The position numbers were made by a program, and so were the translations under genes. A DNA stretch of 64,000 bases, taken from Blautia sp. GTDB taxonomy: Bacteria; Bacillota; Clostridia; Lachnospirales; Lachnospiraceae. The DNA is taken from NCBI GenBank assembly GCA_030841965.1, contig JAUUSJ010000001.1, positions 1 through 64,000 of the forward strand, given 5' to 3'. The notes below the pieces were generated by a model. It made no database searches, had not been told where the DNA came from, and was given only the letters and a program-made list of their open reading frames with translations. Below are positions 9,484 through 16,769 of this stretch, in pieces. Each line of letters opens with the position of its first letter. Positions within the stretch are counted from its first letter, which is position 1.

Positions 9484-10299
9484 ATGGGTGGTGAGGTTAT
9501 GGAAATATATACAGGGTTTGCGAAGGCATATGATACCTTTATGGATAATATCCCGTATAAAGAATGGGTAGAGTTTATAAAGAGAAAGTTAAGCCAGTAC
9601 GGTATAGAGGATGGAATTATGCTTGACTTGGGCTGTGGAACTGGCACTCTCACTGGCTTGTTATCCGATGAGGGATATGATATGATTGGTGTGGATTCTT
9701 CTATAGAAATGTTGGATATAGCAAGGGAGAAACTTGGAGATAGGCAAGATATTTTATTTTTATGCCAGGATATGAGAGAGTTTGAGCTATATGGGACAGT
9801 AAAGGCGATTGTCTGTGTCTGTGACAGCATTAATTATATATTGGAAAAGGAAGAACTTAGGGAAGTTTTTAAGCTGGTGAATAATTATTTAGACCCAGAT
9901 GGAATCTTTTTATTTGATTTTAGAACACCGTTTAGTTATGAGGAGATTGGTTCTGAGACGATAGCGGAGAACCGTGAGGAGATGAGCTTTATCTGGGATA
10001 ATTATTATTACGAGGAGGAAAGGGTTAACGAGTATGAATTAAGTCTATTTATCAGAGAGGATGGAAATCTTTTTCAAAAATATACAGAGACACATTATCA
10101 GAGAGCGTATTCGCTTGAGGAGATGAGAGAAATAATAGAAGATAGTGGACTTCTTTTCTTGGAGGCGAGCGAGGATTATACCGATGAGAATGTGAGCGAA
10201 AAAAGCAGAAGAATTGTTGTTCTTGCTCAGGAATCGGGGAAGAATAAAATGAAAAAATTCTTAAATGAAAGTGAAAGGATAGGAGAAAATCATGAGTGA
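9484..10299 (+). CDS. Class I SAM-dependent methyltransferase
   Basis: This roughly 270-residue cytosolic protein has the SAM-binding motif LDLGCGTGTLTG (about 47-59), an acidic end of strand 2 (GVDSS) and a motif like CVCDSINY in place of the third motif. The fold matches the Methyltransf_25 group. The substrate is unknown. An in-frame ATG at 9499 is an alternative start that fits the family's N-terminus (FAKAYD) well. The gene overlaps hslO by 8 bp. Confidence 0.85.
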   Translation: MGGEVMEIYTGFAKAYDTFMDNIPYKEWVEFIKRKLSQYGIEDGIMLDLGCGTGTLTGLLSDEGYDMIGVDSSIEMLDIAREKLGDRQDILFLCQDMREFELYGTVKAIVCVCDSINYILEKEELREVFKLVNNYLDPDGIFLFDFRTPFSYEEIGSETIAENREEMSFIWDNYYYEEERVNEYELSLFIREDGNLFQKYTETHYQRAYSLEEMREIIEDSGLLFLEASEDYTDENVSEKSRRIVVLAQESGKNKMKKFLNESERIGENHE

Positions 10300-11161
10300 T
10301 TATATTATTAGAGGAACCGCGGCGGACGACCAGATTCGTTTTTTTGCTGCGACGACGAGAGATTTGGTCGAGGATGCGAGAAAGATTCACGAGACAAGCC
10401 CTGTTGTGACAGCGGCACTTGGACGTTTGCTCACTGCGGGGGCAATGATGGGAAGTATGTGTAAAAACGATACGGATGTATTAACTCTTCAGATTAAGGG
10501 AGATGGTCCGATTGGGGGATTAACTGTGACAGCCGATGCACAGGGAAATGTAAAGGGCTATCCATATGAAAATATGGTTATTATTCCAGCGTCAAAGGCG
10601 GGAAAGCTTGATGTGGGAACAGCTGTCGGAAAGGGCGTTCTAAGTGTCATAAAGGATATCGGTCTAAAAGAGCCTTATGTCGGTCAGACGGATTTGGTGA
10701 GTGGAGAGATAGCCGAGGATTTGACCTATTATTTTGCCACCTCAGAGCAGATTCCAACGGCAGTGGCTCTTGGAGTATTGATGAATCACGATAATACTGT
10801 GAGACAGGCAGGTGGATTTATCGTTCAGCTTATGCCCTATGCAAGCGAGGAGGTAATCACAGCGTTGGAAAAGGCGCTGGAGAGATTTACATCTATGACC
10901 AATGAATTGGAAAAAAGAGGAACGGTGGAAAAGGTTATGGAGTTCCTTTTTGAAGATATGGGATATAAAATTTATGATACAATAGATACAAGATTTTATT
11001 GTAATTGTTCCAGGGAGAGAGTAGAAAAAGCGGTAATTAGTATCGGAGAGAAGGAGATTAAGGAGATGATAGAGGAAGATAAGCCGATAGAGGTGAACTG
11101 TCATTTTTGCAATAAAAAATATAGTTTCTCCGTGGAAGAGTTGAAAAATATGATTTCATAA
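10292..11161 (+). CDS. hslO: Redox-regulated chaperone Hsp33
   Basis: This 289-residue protein starts with the Hsp33 core (DYIIRGTAADDQIRFFAA) and ends with the zinc redox switch: CNC near residue 235 and CHFC near residue 269. In Hsp33 these four cysteines bind zinc when reduced. On oxidation they form disulphides that expose the chaperone surface. The family's G-rich segment GPIGGLTVTAD is present. It overlaps the preceding methyltransferase gene and is followed by a good terminator at 11271. Confidence 0.96.
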   Translation: MSDYIIRGTAADDQIRFFAATTRDLVEDARKIHETSPVVTAALGRLLTAGAMMGSMCKNDTDVLTLQIKGDGPIGGLTVTADAQGNVKGYPYENMVIIPASKAGKLDVGTAVGKGVLSVIKDIGLKEPYVGQTDLVSGEIAEDLTYYFATSEQIPTAVALGVLMNHDNTVRQAGGFIVQLMPYASEEVITALEKALERFTSMTNELEKRGTVEKVMEFLFEDMGYKIYDTIDTRFYCNCSRERVEKAVISIGEKEIKEMIEEDKPIEVNCHFCNKKYSFSVEELKNMIS

Positions 11162-11270
11162 TTATTTATAATCTGTTCTCTTGAGTAGGATGAGAAGTTT
11201 GAATGTTTTATGCACTGAGTATGGTTAGATTTAGATGATATAAATGACATGATGTAAATGATATAAGAAG

Positions 11271-11312
11271 AGGATGTCGGAAAAAAGAAATTTCCAACAT
11301 CCTTTCTTTTGT
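11271..11312 (+). terminator. Rho-independent terminator after hslO
   Basis: AGGATGT and GGAAA (11271-11283, one mismatch between them) pair with TTTCC and ACATCCT (11291-11303), followed by TTCTTTTG. It sits between hslO and the convergent gene at 11319. Confidence 0.85.
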
Positions 11313-11318
11313 GTATAT

Positions 11319-11843
11319 TTATTCTTCTTCAGATACGTCTGTAGTATCAGTATCATCAGTAACTTTCTCTATATCTACTTCTTCTAGTTCTTCCTCTTCT
11401 TCGCTTACTACTTTATCTTCCTTAGCAGGTTCTTTTTGTGTTGTAGCTTCTTCTGATGCATCTTTTGTCTCTGTTTCTGAGATTTGTTGGTCGTTATTGT
11501 CAGAATCAGTTTCGATAGTAGTTTCTTGTTGGATTTCTTCCTCGATAGCGTCCTCCATCTCTTGAAGTGTCATCTCGTCCTCATCTTTGGAGGCGGTTTT
11601 TGCGGAGTCAATATCTAAGGATACGTATTCTCTTGAGGCTATATCTTCTGTATCGGTATTTGTGCTCTCCTCAAAATAATCTTCTTCATCAAAAATATCC
11701 TCCTCAGAACCAGAAATCTTTTCCTTCAGTGAGGATACAACAGGACAGTCGAGAATCTTATCTCTGTACAGATAAGCAAGTCCGCCGATGGAGGCAAGTA
11801 CAGCAGTTGCCTTTAATAATGTGGTAAAACCATTTTTTTTCAT
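11319..11843 (-). CDS. Acidic single-pass membrane protein, unknown function
   Basis: The protein has 174 residues. A start at 11843 is preferred to the longer frame (to 11909) because GGGAGG lies 6 nt before that ATG. The N-terminus is basic with one hydrophobic segment (about 7-23), followed by about 130 residues very rich in E, D, T and S with almost no predicted fold. It looks like a small membrane-anchored protein of the YtxH/stress type with a disordered acidic tail, but I do not recognise a named family. A perfect 14-bp palindrome, GATATCATGATATC (11902-11915), lies in its probable promoter region. Confidence 0.6.
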   Translation of the reverse strand: MKKNGFTTLLKATAVLASIGGLAYLYRDKILDCPVVSSLKEKISGSEEDIFDEEDYFEESTNTDTEDIASREYVSLDIDSAKTASKDEDEMTLQEMEDAIEEEIQQETTIETDSDNNDQQISETETKDASEEATTQKEPAKEDKVVSEEEEELEEVDIEKVTDDTDTTDVSEEE

Positions 11844-12034
11844 GGAATCCTCCCTTCTTCGTATACTCTGGTTTTGTAGTATACTGAATTGTTCTATTTC
11901 AGATATCATGATATCATATTTTAGTATTTACATCAATAGACAAATTTAAACCAGGTATAAAGAAGAAAAACTTGGAATGATTTTTTTGAGTTTTGAAAGT
12001 TTGAGGAAAGTGGGAAGAGGGGGTGGGGGGAGAC

Positions 12035-12230
12035 GCTAAGAGAGCAAGCAGATATCTCCTCCGCAAACACGTTCGTTCCCACGGTTTTTCGACATACGCT
12101 GATTTTTGCCGCCTCCCGCAAACTCGCAGCTACGCTGCTCAGACAGTGCTCCAGCGGCAAAGCTAAGTATATCGAAAAACCGCTCCACTCTCTATCGTTT
12201 TCGGAGGAGATATCTGCTTGCTCTCTTGGC
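12035..12230 (-). repeat. 196-bp covarying palindromic element, copy A
   Basis: This is the reverse-oriented copy. Arms 12035-12068 and 12197-12230 pair over 34 positions with only two imperfect pairs. The apical hairpin is GCAGC/GCTGC around TAC (12126-12138). In element orientation the arm differs from copies at 15520 and 55632 at seven or so positions, nearly all matched by complementary changes in the other arm. It occupies the divergent region between the acidic-protein gene and thyX. The flanking TGTGTACTGGCAA is also conserved between copies. Confidence 0.9.
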
Positions 12231-12397
12231 TGTGTACTGGCAATATCATTTGATATTGATTCTTTATATAGGTATTTTTGAGTATTTTGACATTTGAACT
12301 GTAATTCAAGCTAGGTTTATACGGTTGCATTTCAATATCCTCAATAGAAAAAAGAGATAGTATTTTCTTAAAATTTATAGTATACTAAAAATCAACG

Positions 12398-12441
12398 GAT
12401 TTCTGGAATTATCTCATAGCTAGAGAACGAAGCCAGAAATC
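12398..12441 (+). promoter_or_regulatory. Hairpin in thyX leader
   Basis: GATTTCTGG (12398-12406) pairs with CCAGAAATC (12433-12441) across a 26-nt loop, just downstream of a TATACT -10-like hexamer (12381-12386). No T-run follows. It may be a 5' untranslated structure of thyX. The remaining 590-bp gap between 11844 and 12502 holds the repeat copy and AT-rich sequence only. Confidence 0.4.
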
Positions 12442-12502
12442 TAAATAAATTTTATATGAGAATAAAAACACTCTCACATAAACAGAAGAAGGGAGAATAA
12501 AG

Positions 12503-13141
12503 ATGATAAGTATACAGCCATCTGTCGAAATTATTAGTATGAATGATTACGATCAGATTATAAAAAAGTTAGAAAAAATAGGAAGAGTTTGTTATAAGAG
12601 TGAGGATAGAATTCATGAAGATTCTGCCGAGCTTTTTTTACAGGGAATTTTAAAAAGAGGGCATGAATCTGTTATTGAGCATGAGTCTGTCACCCTTCGC
12701 ATTATCTGTGATAGAGGGGTGACACATGAGATAGTTCGACACCGCCTTGCAAGTTATAGCCAGGAAAGCACTAGATATTGCAATTATGCGAAAGATAAGT
12801 TTGGAAATCAAATCTCGGTTATAGATATTGCAACGGGATTCTCTTATGACTTGAACAAAGAGGAAGATAAAAAGAAATATGATATTTGGGTAGATGCGAT
12901 GGAATATGCGGAAAAAGCGTATTTTGCGATGTTGGATGCTGGGGCGACAGCGCAGGAGGCGAGGGCGGTTCTTCCAAATTCATTAAAGACAGAGATTGTT
13001 ATGACAATGAATCTTCGCGAGTGGAGACATTTTTTAAGACTCCGAACTGCAAAGGCCGCACATCCACAGATGTGTCAGGTTGCGAATGAAATCTTGGCGG
13101 TGATGAAAGAGAAACTGCCGGTCTTTTTTTCCGATTTCTAG
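12503..13141 (+). CDS. thyX: FAD-dependent thymidylate synthase
   Basis: This 212-residue flavoprotein makes dTMP from dUMP using methylenetetrahydrofolate, FAD and NADPH. The ThyX signature RHRLASYSQESTRY (RHR followed by S seven residues later) is clear at about residues 79-92, and the C-terminal EWRHFLRLR segment that holds the active-site arginine is present. Length fits the family. Ribosome site AAGGGAG precedes the ATG. A strong terminator follows at 13188, so it is probably a single-gene transcript. Confidence 0.96.
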   Translation: MISIQPSVEIISMNDYDQIIKKLEKIGRVCYKSEDRIHEDSAELFLQGILKRGHESVIEHESVTLRIICDRGVTHEIVRHRLASYSQESTRYCNYAKDKFGNQISVIDIATGFSYDLNKEEDKKKYDIWVDAMEYAEKAYFAMLDAGATAQEARAVLPNSLKTEIVMTMNLREWRHFLRLRTAKAAHPQMCQVANEILAVMKEKLPVFFSDF

Positions 13142-13187
13142 GTTTTTTCGATTTTTAAGATAGAAGAATAAAATTTTTTAAGCGGCG

Positions 13188-13240
13188 CAGATATAGGGTG
13201 AATTAGAAAGGATTTACCTTATATCTGTGTTTTATTTTTA
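13188..13240 (+). terminator. Rho-independent terminator after thyX
   Basis: CAGATATAGGGT (13188-13199) pairs with ACCTTATATCTG (13216-13227), 12 bp with one G-U pair, followed by a T-rich tail. Confidence 0.85.
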
Positions 13241-13320
13241 TCTGTGGAACTGGAGAGGTTCACTCGTGGAAGATATCTGCACAAAAAAAGAAAGACATAC
13301 ATAAAAGTAAATAATATAAT

Positions 13321-13395
13321 GATACCAGGGTCAAAAGGTCTAAAATCCGATGCAAGCTTGCTTGCAAGAGGATTTTTGAACTTGGGACTCGCCAA
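13321..13395 (+). repeat. GATACCAGGGTC hairpin repeat, copy 2
   Basis: It starts GATACCAGGGTC and repeats the copy at 7611 almost exactly, with the AAAATCC stem closed by GGATTTT and the TGCAAGC/GCTTGCA inner stem. About 60 nt later a GATTG hairpin repeat begins whose 3' flank reads CTGGTATC, complementary to GATACCAG here. The two may therefore form one larger structure enclosing 13321-13491. Confidence 0.75.
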
Positions 13396-13454
13396 AAATA
13401 GGAATAAGTAGCCATTTTTCGAAGAAAAATGAGCGGATTATGAATATTTTTGAA

Positions 13455-13518
13455 GATTGTGGGAGCACATTGTGCGGAGCAATCTGGTATCAGAGGGGTC
13501 AAAAGACTTTTTGACCCC
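13455..13518 (+). repeat. GATTG...GCGGAGCAATC hairpin repeat with terminator-like hairpin
   Basis: GATTG (13455-13459) pairs with CAATC (13480-13484) around an inner GCACA/TGTGC. It is followed by GGGGTCAAAA/TTTTGACCCC (13495-13518), a 10-bp stem. The same arrangement recurs at 36382-36446, and the first hairpin alone recurs at 43432 with a different but still paired lower stem. It lies just upstream of the holin gene. Confidence 0.75.
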
Positions 13519-13567
13519 AACATCATATAATACTTTGTACCTGTTTTTGGAAAAGGAAGTGGAGAAA

Positions 13568-13786
13568 ATGAATAGAAGTATCAAAAAATGGGCAAAATGC
13601 GCTGGGATTAGAGCGGTTAGGACGATGGCACAGACAACGATTGCTATGTTGCCTGTGGCGACCTCTATCGCGGATGTAGACTGGAAATGTGTTGTTGGGA
13701 CAGCGGCATTGGCAGGTATTACCTCTATCTTGACATCGCTTGCGGGATTGCCAGAAATGAAATCAGAAAAGGAAGAGAGGGAGTAG
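13568..13786 (+). CDS. Solitary r1t-type phage holin
   Basis: This 72-residue protein begins MNRSIKKWAKCAGIRAVRT and has two hydrophobic segments (about 17-33 and 41-58) separated by the DW turn, ending in LTSLAGLPE. This is the pattern of the phage r1t holin family, which makes membrane pores for lysin release. The start at 13568 is preferred because GGAAGTGGAG precedes it; a longer frame would run back into the hairpin repeat. No lysin or other phage gene is adjacent, so it is either a prophage remnant or a domesticated holin. Confidence 0.8.
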   Translation: MNRSIKKWAKCAGIRAVRTMAQTTIAMLPVATSIADVDWKCVVGTAALAGITSILTSLAGLPEMKSEKEERE

Positions 13787-13800
13787 TCTCCCTCTTTTTT
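13776..13800 (+). terminator. Terminator overlapping holin stop
   Basis: AGAGGGAG (13776-13783) pairs with CTCCCTCT (13788-13795), followed by a T-run. The TAG stop codon of the holin gene forms part of the loop. Confidence 0.85.
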
Positions 13801-13864
13801 GGGCAAAAAAAACCGACCCTGTAAGCGAACATCCCACTGTTTGCTCTCTCGTTCTGGTCGGTTT
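13801..13864 (-). terminator. Minus-strand terminator of unidentified transcript
   Basis: AAACCGACC (13810-13818) pairs with GGTCGGTTT (13856-13864), with an inner AGCGAAC/GTTTGCT. Read on the minus strand the stem ends in GGTCGG followed by eight T, a textbook terminator. The nearest minus-strand gene, ilvE, ends 333 bp away and has its own terminator at 13999, so this hairpin may end a separate small RNA. The 13869-13998 stretch is AT-rich without a convincing gene. Confidence 0.6.
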
Positions 13865-13998
13865 CTATAAAAAAGAGGATTTGAAAAAATGAAAAAAATT
13901 TATAATATAATCAAAAGTTTATTTCCTTTTGCTGATTATTACTATACCTTCTTTTTGTGATAAGATTGTGTTATCTTTTTTAAAACTTTGTTAAAACG

Positions 13999-14040
13999 AA
14001 AAACTTGCAACCTTCTTAGTTAGAAATTTGCAAGTTTTTT
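13999..14040. terminator. Bidirectional terminator downstream of ilvE
   Basis: AAAAACTTGCAA (13999-14010) pairs with TTGCAAGTTTTT (14028-14039). T-runs follow on both strands. It is the likely end of the minus-strand ilvE transcript. Confidence 0.75.
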
Positions 14041-14099
14041 CTATCACATTATATATATCACGTACAGTATATAGGCTATTCATATTATAATGATACTCT

Positions 14100-14160
14100 G
14101 ATACCAGAGTAAAAGGTTGGAAATCCGACACAAGCTTGCTTGTGAAAGGATTTTGACCCC
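14100..14160 (+). repeat. GATACCAG hairpin repeat, copy 3
   Basis: AAATCC/GGATTT (14121-14126 with 14148-14153) encloses CACAAGC/GCTTGTG with a TT loop. Compared with the copies at 7611 and 13321 the inner stem has changed on both sides (TGCAAGC/GCTTGCA to CACAAGC/GCTTGTG) while pairing is kept. It lies just downstream of ilvE, in antisense orientation. Confidence 0.7.
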
Positions 14161-14196
14161 AATATTATACCATGAATAATAGGTAAAGTATTTTAT

Positions 14197-15222
14197 TTAT
14201 TTGATTACTTTAATCCATCCTTCTGGGGCCTCAATCTCGCCCATCTGGATTCCTGTCAATGTATCATATAATTTCTTTGTCACAGGTCCCATCTCGTCCA
14301 TTCCGCTTGGGAAACAGATTTCATTGCCGTGGTCATAAATCTTACCTACTGGGGAGATAACTGCCGCCGTACCGCAAAGACCGCATTCTGCGAAATCTTT
14401 TACCTCATCGAAGAGTACTTCTCTCTCCTCTACTTCCATTCCAAGGTATTCTTTTGCGACATGTACTAGAGAGCGACGGGTAATGGATGGTAAAATAGAG
14501 TCAGATTTTGGTGTGACAATCTTATTATCCTTCGTGACAAAGAGGAAGTTTGCTCCGCCAGTCTCCTCTACCTTTGTTCTTGTTCCTGGGTCAAGGTACA
14601 TATTCTCATCAAATCCCTCTGCGTGAGCTGTAACGATGGCATGTAGACTCATCGCATAGTTAAGACCAGCTTTAATATTACCTGTTCCATGAGGTGCTGC
14701 ACGGTCAAAATCACTCACTTTGATTGTGATAGGCTTAGCGCCACCCTTAAAATATGGTCCTACAGGTGTTGTGAACATTCTAAACTGATATTCATCTGCT
14801 GGCTTAACACCGATAACTGGATTTGTGCCAAACATATATGGACGAATATATAATGTTGCTCCAGAACCATATGGTGGAACATAAGCTAAGTTTGCCTCCA
14901 CAGTTTTTTGAACTGCATCTAAAAAGCGCTCTTTAGGAAATACTGGCATCTCAAGTCTCTTTGCAGAAGCTTCCAGACGCTCTGCATTTAAGTCAGGGCG
15001 AAAAGTCACGACACGTCCGTCTTTTGTTGTATAAGCTTTTAATCCCTCAAATACAGTCTGAGCATACTGAAGAACACCCGCACACTCGCTAAGTGTAATT
15101 GTATCATCAGATGTTAAAACTCCTTCATCCCATGCACCATCTTTAAAATTAGATACATATCTCTTGTCAGTCTTCATATAGCCAAATCCGATATTTGACC
15201 AGTCAATATTTTTCTTTTCCAT
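14197..15222 (-). CDS. ilvE: Branched-chain amino acid aminotransferase
   Basis: This 341-residue class IV PLP aminotransferase interconverts branched-chain amino acids and their 2-oxo acids with glutamate/2-oxoglutarate. The PLP lysine lies in GTGNIKAGLNYA. The cofactor-contact region is KVEETGGANFLFV, and the family segment ATLYIRPYMFGT is present. Length matches the BCAT group of about 340 residues. The start follows a GGAGGAATT ribosome site. A minus-strand promoter at 15371-15398 leaves a leader of about 140 nt in which I see no T-box or clear attenuator. Confidence 0.96.
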   Translation of the reverse strand: MEKKNIDWSNIGFGYMKTDKRYVSNFKDGAWDEGVLTSDDTITLSECAGVLQYAQTVFEGLKAYTTKDGRVVTFRPDLNAERLEASAKRLEMPVFPKERFLDAVQKTVEANLAYVPPYGSGATLYIRPYMFGTNPVIGVKPADEYQFRMFTTPVGPYFKGGAKPITIKVSDFDRAAPHGTGNIKAGLNYAMSLHAIVTAHAEGFDENMYLDPGTRTKVEETGGANFLFVTKDNKIVTPKSDSILPSITRRSLVHVAKEYLGMEVEEREVLFDEVKDFAECGLCGTAAVISPVGKIYDHGNEICFPSGMDEMGPVTKKLYDTLTGIQMGEIEAPEGWIKVIK

Positions 15223-15370
15223 AATAATTCCTCCATTAAAGTTAGCACTTTTTATCTTCTTGTGCTTTTTCTCAAACTGTGGCTATGAAAATTTCAGATA
15301 TCTCTACTTAAGATAGAATTCGCCTTTCAAGGAATACATTTTCTATACTCAATATCTACCACTAAATTAA

Positions 15371-15398
15371 ATTATACATCAGTTTGAAATTTTTTCAA
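15371..15398 (-). promoter_or_regulatory. Probable ilvE promoter
   Basis: On the minus strand TTGAAA (15398-15393) and TATAAT (15376-15371) are separated by 16 bp, a good sigma-A-type promoter directed toward ilvE. Confidence 0.6.
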
Positions 15399-15519
15399 TG
15401 GCTTTTTTCAATTTACTGAAAATTCTATTATAGTTTTTACTAAAAAATATATAAAAATGAATAATGTTTTCTAATTCACATCATCATAAAAGAATTTTAT
15501 AAGGTTTTGCCAATACACA

Positions 15520-15715
15520 GCGAAGAGAGTCCGTTGATATCTCCTCTAAAAACGATAGAGAGTGGAGCGGTTTTTCGATATACTTAGCTTTGCCGCTGGA
15601 GCACTGTCTGAGCGCCGTAGGCGTGAGTTTGCGGGAAGCGGCAAAAATCAGCGTATGTCGAAAAAACGTGGGAACGAACGTGTTTTTAGAGGAGATATCA
15701 ACGGACTCTCTTTGC
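15520..15715 (+). repeat. 196-bp covarying palindromic element, copy B
   Basis: Arms 15520-15553 and 15682-15715 pair over 34 positions with one G-U pair and no mismatch. Inside, TTTTTCGATATAC (15571-15583) pairs with GTATGTCGAAAAA (15653-15665) with a U-G pair, and TTTGCCGCT (15589-15597) pairs with AGCGGCAAA (15637-15645). The apex carries GCGCC/GGCGT around GTA (15612-15624). The element lies between divergent ilvE and the zinc-ribbon gene. The rest of the 676-bp gap holds promoters and AT-rich DNA. Confidence 0.9.
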
Positions 15716-15828
15716 GTCTATCTTCTAAATTCTTCTCATTTACTTCCAACTCCCTCTCCTTCTCTTTTTACAACACCTTAAACTATCTAACGAACAAAAA
15801 TTTTACTCCAACGTCAATTTTTCCATAG

Positions 15829-15857
15829 TAGAATTGTCTTGAAAAATATGATACAAT
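15829..15857 (+). promoter_or_regulatory. Extended -10 promoter of zinc-ribbon gene
   Basis: TGATACAAT gives an extended -10 ending at 15857. The best -35 at 17-bp spacing is a weak TAGAAT (15829-15834). The same TGATACAATGA sequence marks the promoter at 55878-55906, downstream of another copy of the 196-bp element. Confidence 0.5.
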
Positions 15858-15898
15858 GAGAGAAAATTAGACATGAAAATGTAAGAGGGAAGGAGAAA

Positions 15899-16702
15899 AT
15901 GAAAATGAAGTGTAAAAATTGTGGAAGTGAGTTAAGAGATGGCGCGAAGTTTTGCGGAAAATGTGGTACTATCGTGACAGAAGAAGCCAATAGACCAGTC
16001 GACCCTACCATGCCTATCACTCCTAACTATAGACCGAGTCAAAGTCAGGAGGATATAAAGAGAGCAAAACAAAAAAATATTATTATTGTTCTTTTATCAT
16101 GTCTGGTTGTCTTTGTTTTGGTGGATGTCATTGTACTTTTTGGATTCATGAGTAAGAGAGCCAAAAAGGAAGATACAACCGTTACCTCAGCTTCAACGGA
16201 ACAGATAACGGAGGCAAAAGAGGAAGAAAGTAGTGCAACGACGGCAATTGTGAGGGAAGCGCCTGTCTTTACGAGGGCGAATTGTTCGAGTATAAGGAGT
16301 ACAGATTCTGAGGCTGGACAGTACTCGGTTGGGGCAGTGATTGATGGAGATTTGCAGACGAAATGGGCACCTCAAAATTCAAATAGAGGATTAGGGGAGT
16401 GGATTGAGATTATCGCTGACGAGCCTCAGTATGTCACAGGAATGAAGATTGCAAACGGATATCCGAGAGACCAGGCAACTTGGGAGAGGAATAATAGAGT
16501 AAAGGAATGTACAATATCATTTGGAGATGGAACGTATCTGAACGTGACACTTTTAGACCAGAAGGATTTACAGACAGTGGAGTTTGGACGTGAAGTGGAG
16601 ACGAATTCTATTCGCATTACGATTAATTCTATTTATTATGGAACGAAATGGAAGGACGTGGCGATTGCAGAGATAATTCCATTTAATGAGGATAATAAAT
16701 AA
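15899..16702 (+). CDS. Zinc-ribbon membrane protein with discoidin-like outer domain
   Basis: This 267-residue protein starts with a zinc ribbon (C5-x2-C8 and C19-x2-C22 in KCKNCGSEL and KFCGKCG), then a transmembrane helix (about 62-84). After a T/S/E-rich linker comes a C-terminal domain (about 125-267) with SVGAVIDGDLQTKWAP and GEWIEI, resembling discoidin/F5/8C-type sugar-binding folds. The ribbon would be cytosolic and the binding domain outside. The function is unknown. AAGGAG precedes the ATG. It is followed after 67 nt by the M15 peptidase gene. Confidence 0.75.
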   Translation: MKMKCKNCGSELRDGAKFCGKCGTIVTEEANRPVDPTMPITPNYRPSQSQEDIKRAKQKNIIIVLLSCLVVFVLVDVIVLFGFMSKRAKKEDTTVTSASTEQITEAKEEESSATTAIVREAPVFTRANCSSIRSTDSEAGQYSVGAVIDGDLQTKWAPQNSNRGLGEWIEIIADEPQYVTGMKIANGYPRDQATWERNNRVKECTISFGDGTYLNVTLLDQKDLQTVEFGREVETNSIRITINSIYYGTKWKDVAIAEIIPFNEDNK

Positions 16703-16769
16703 TAAAAAAGGTCTTTTGTATCTTGACAGAAACTATGAGTGCAAATAAGCAAAGAATGGGGGAGAGGAT

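Noticed and set aside
11311..11565. Serine-rich plus-strand frame
   Set aside because: It is the complement of the acidic E/T/S-rich coding region at 11319-11843 and has no ribosome site.
13457..13567. Longer N-terminus for the holin (MWEHIVRSN...)
   Set aside because: The same peptide start appears at 36385 because both come from the GATTG hairpin repeat. The internal ATG at 13568 has the ribosome site and the family start.
13889..13960. 23-residue hydrophobic frame MKKIYNIIKSLFPF... that might be a small toxin
   Set aside because: Only a weak AGAGG precedes it, the region is AT-rich where such frames are common, and there is no antitoxin RNA evidence beyond the minus-strand terminator.
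15562..15828. Open frame beginning MERFFDILSFAAGALSERR inside the 196-bp element, with a near copy at 55674-55952
   Set aside because: The similarity of the two products comes only from the repeat. Substitutions follow base pairing rather than codon meaning, and the frames run off into different flanking sequence. No ribosome site precedes them.
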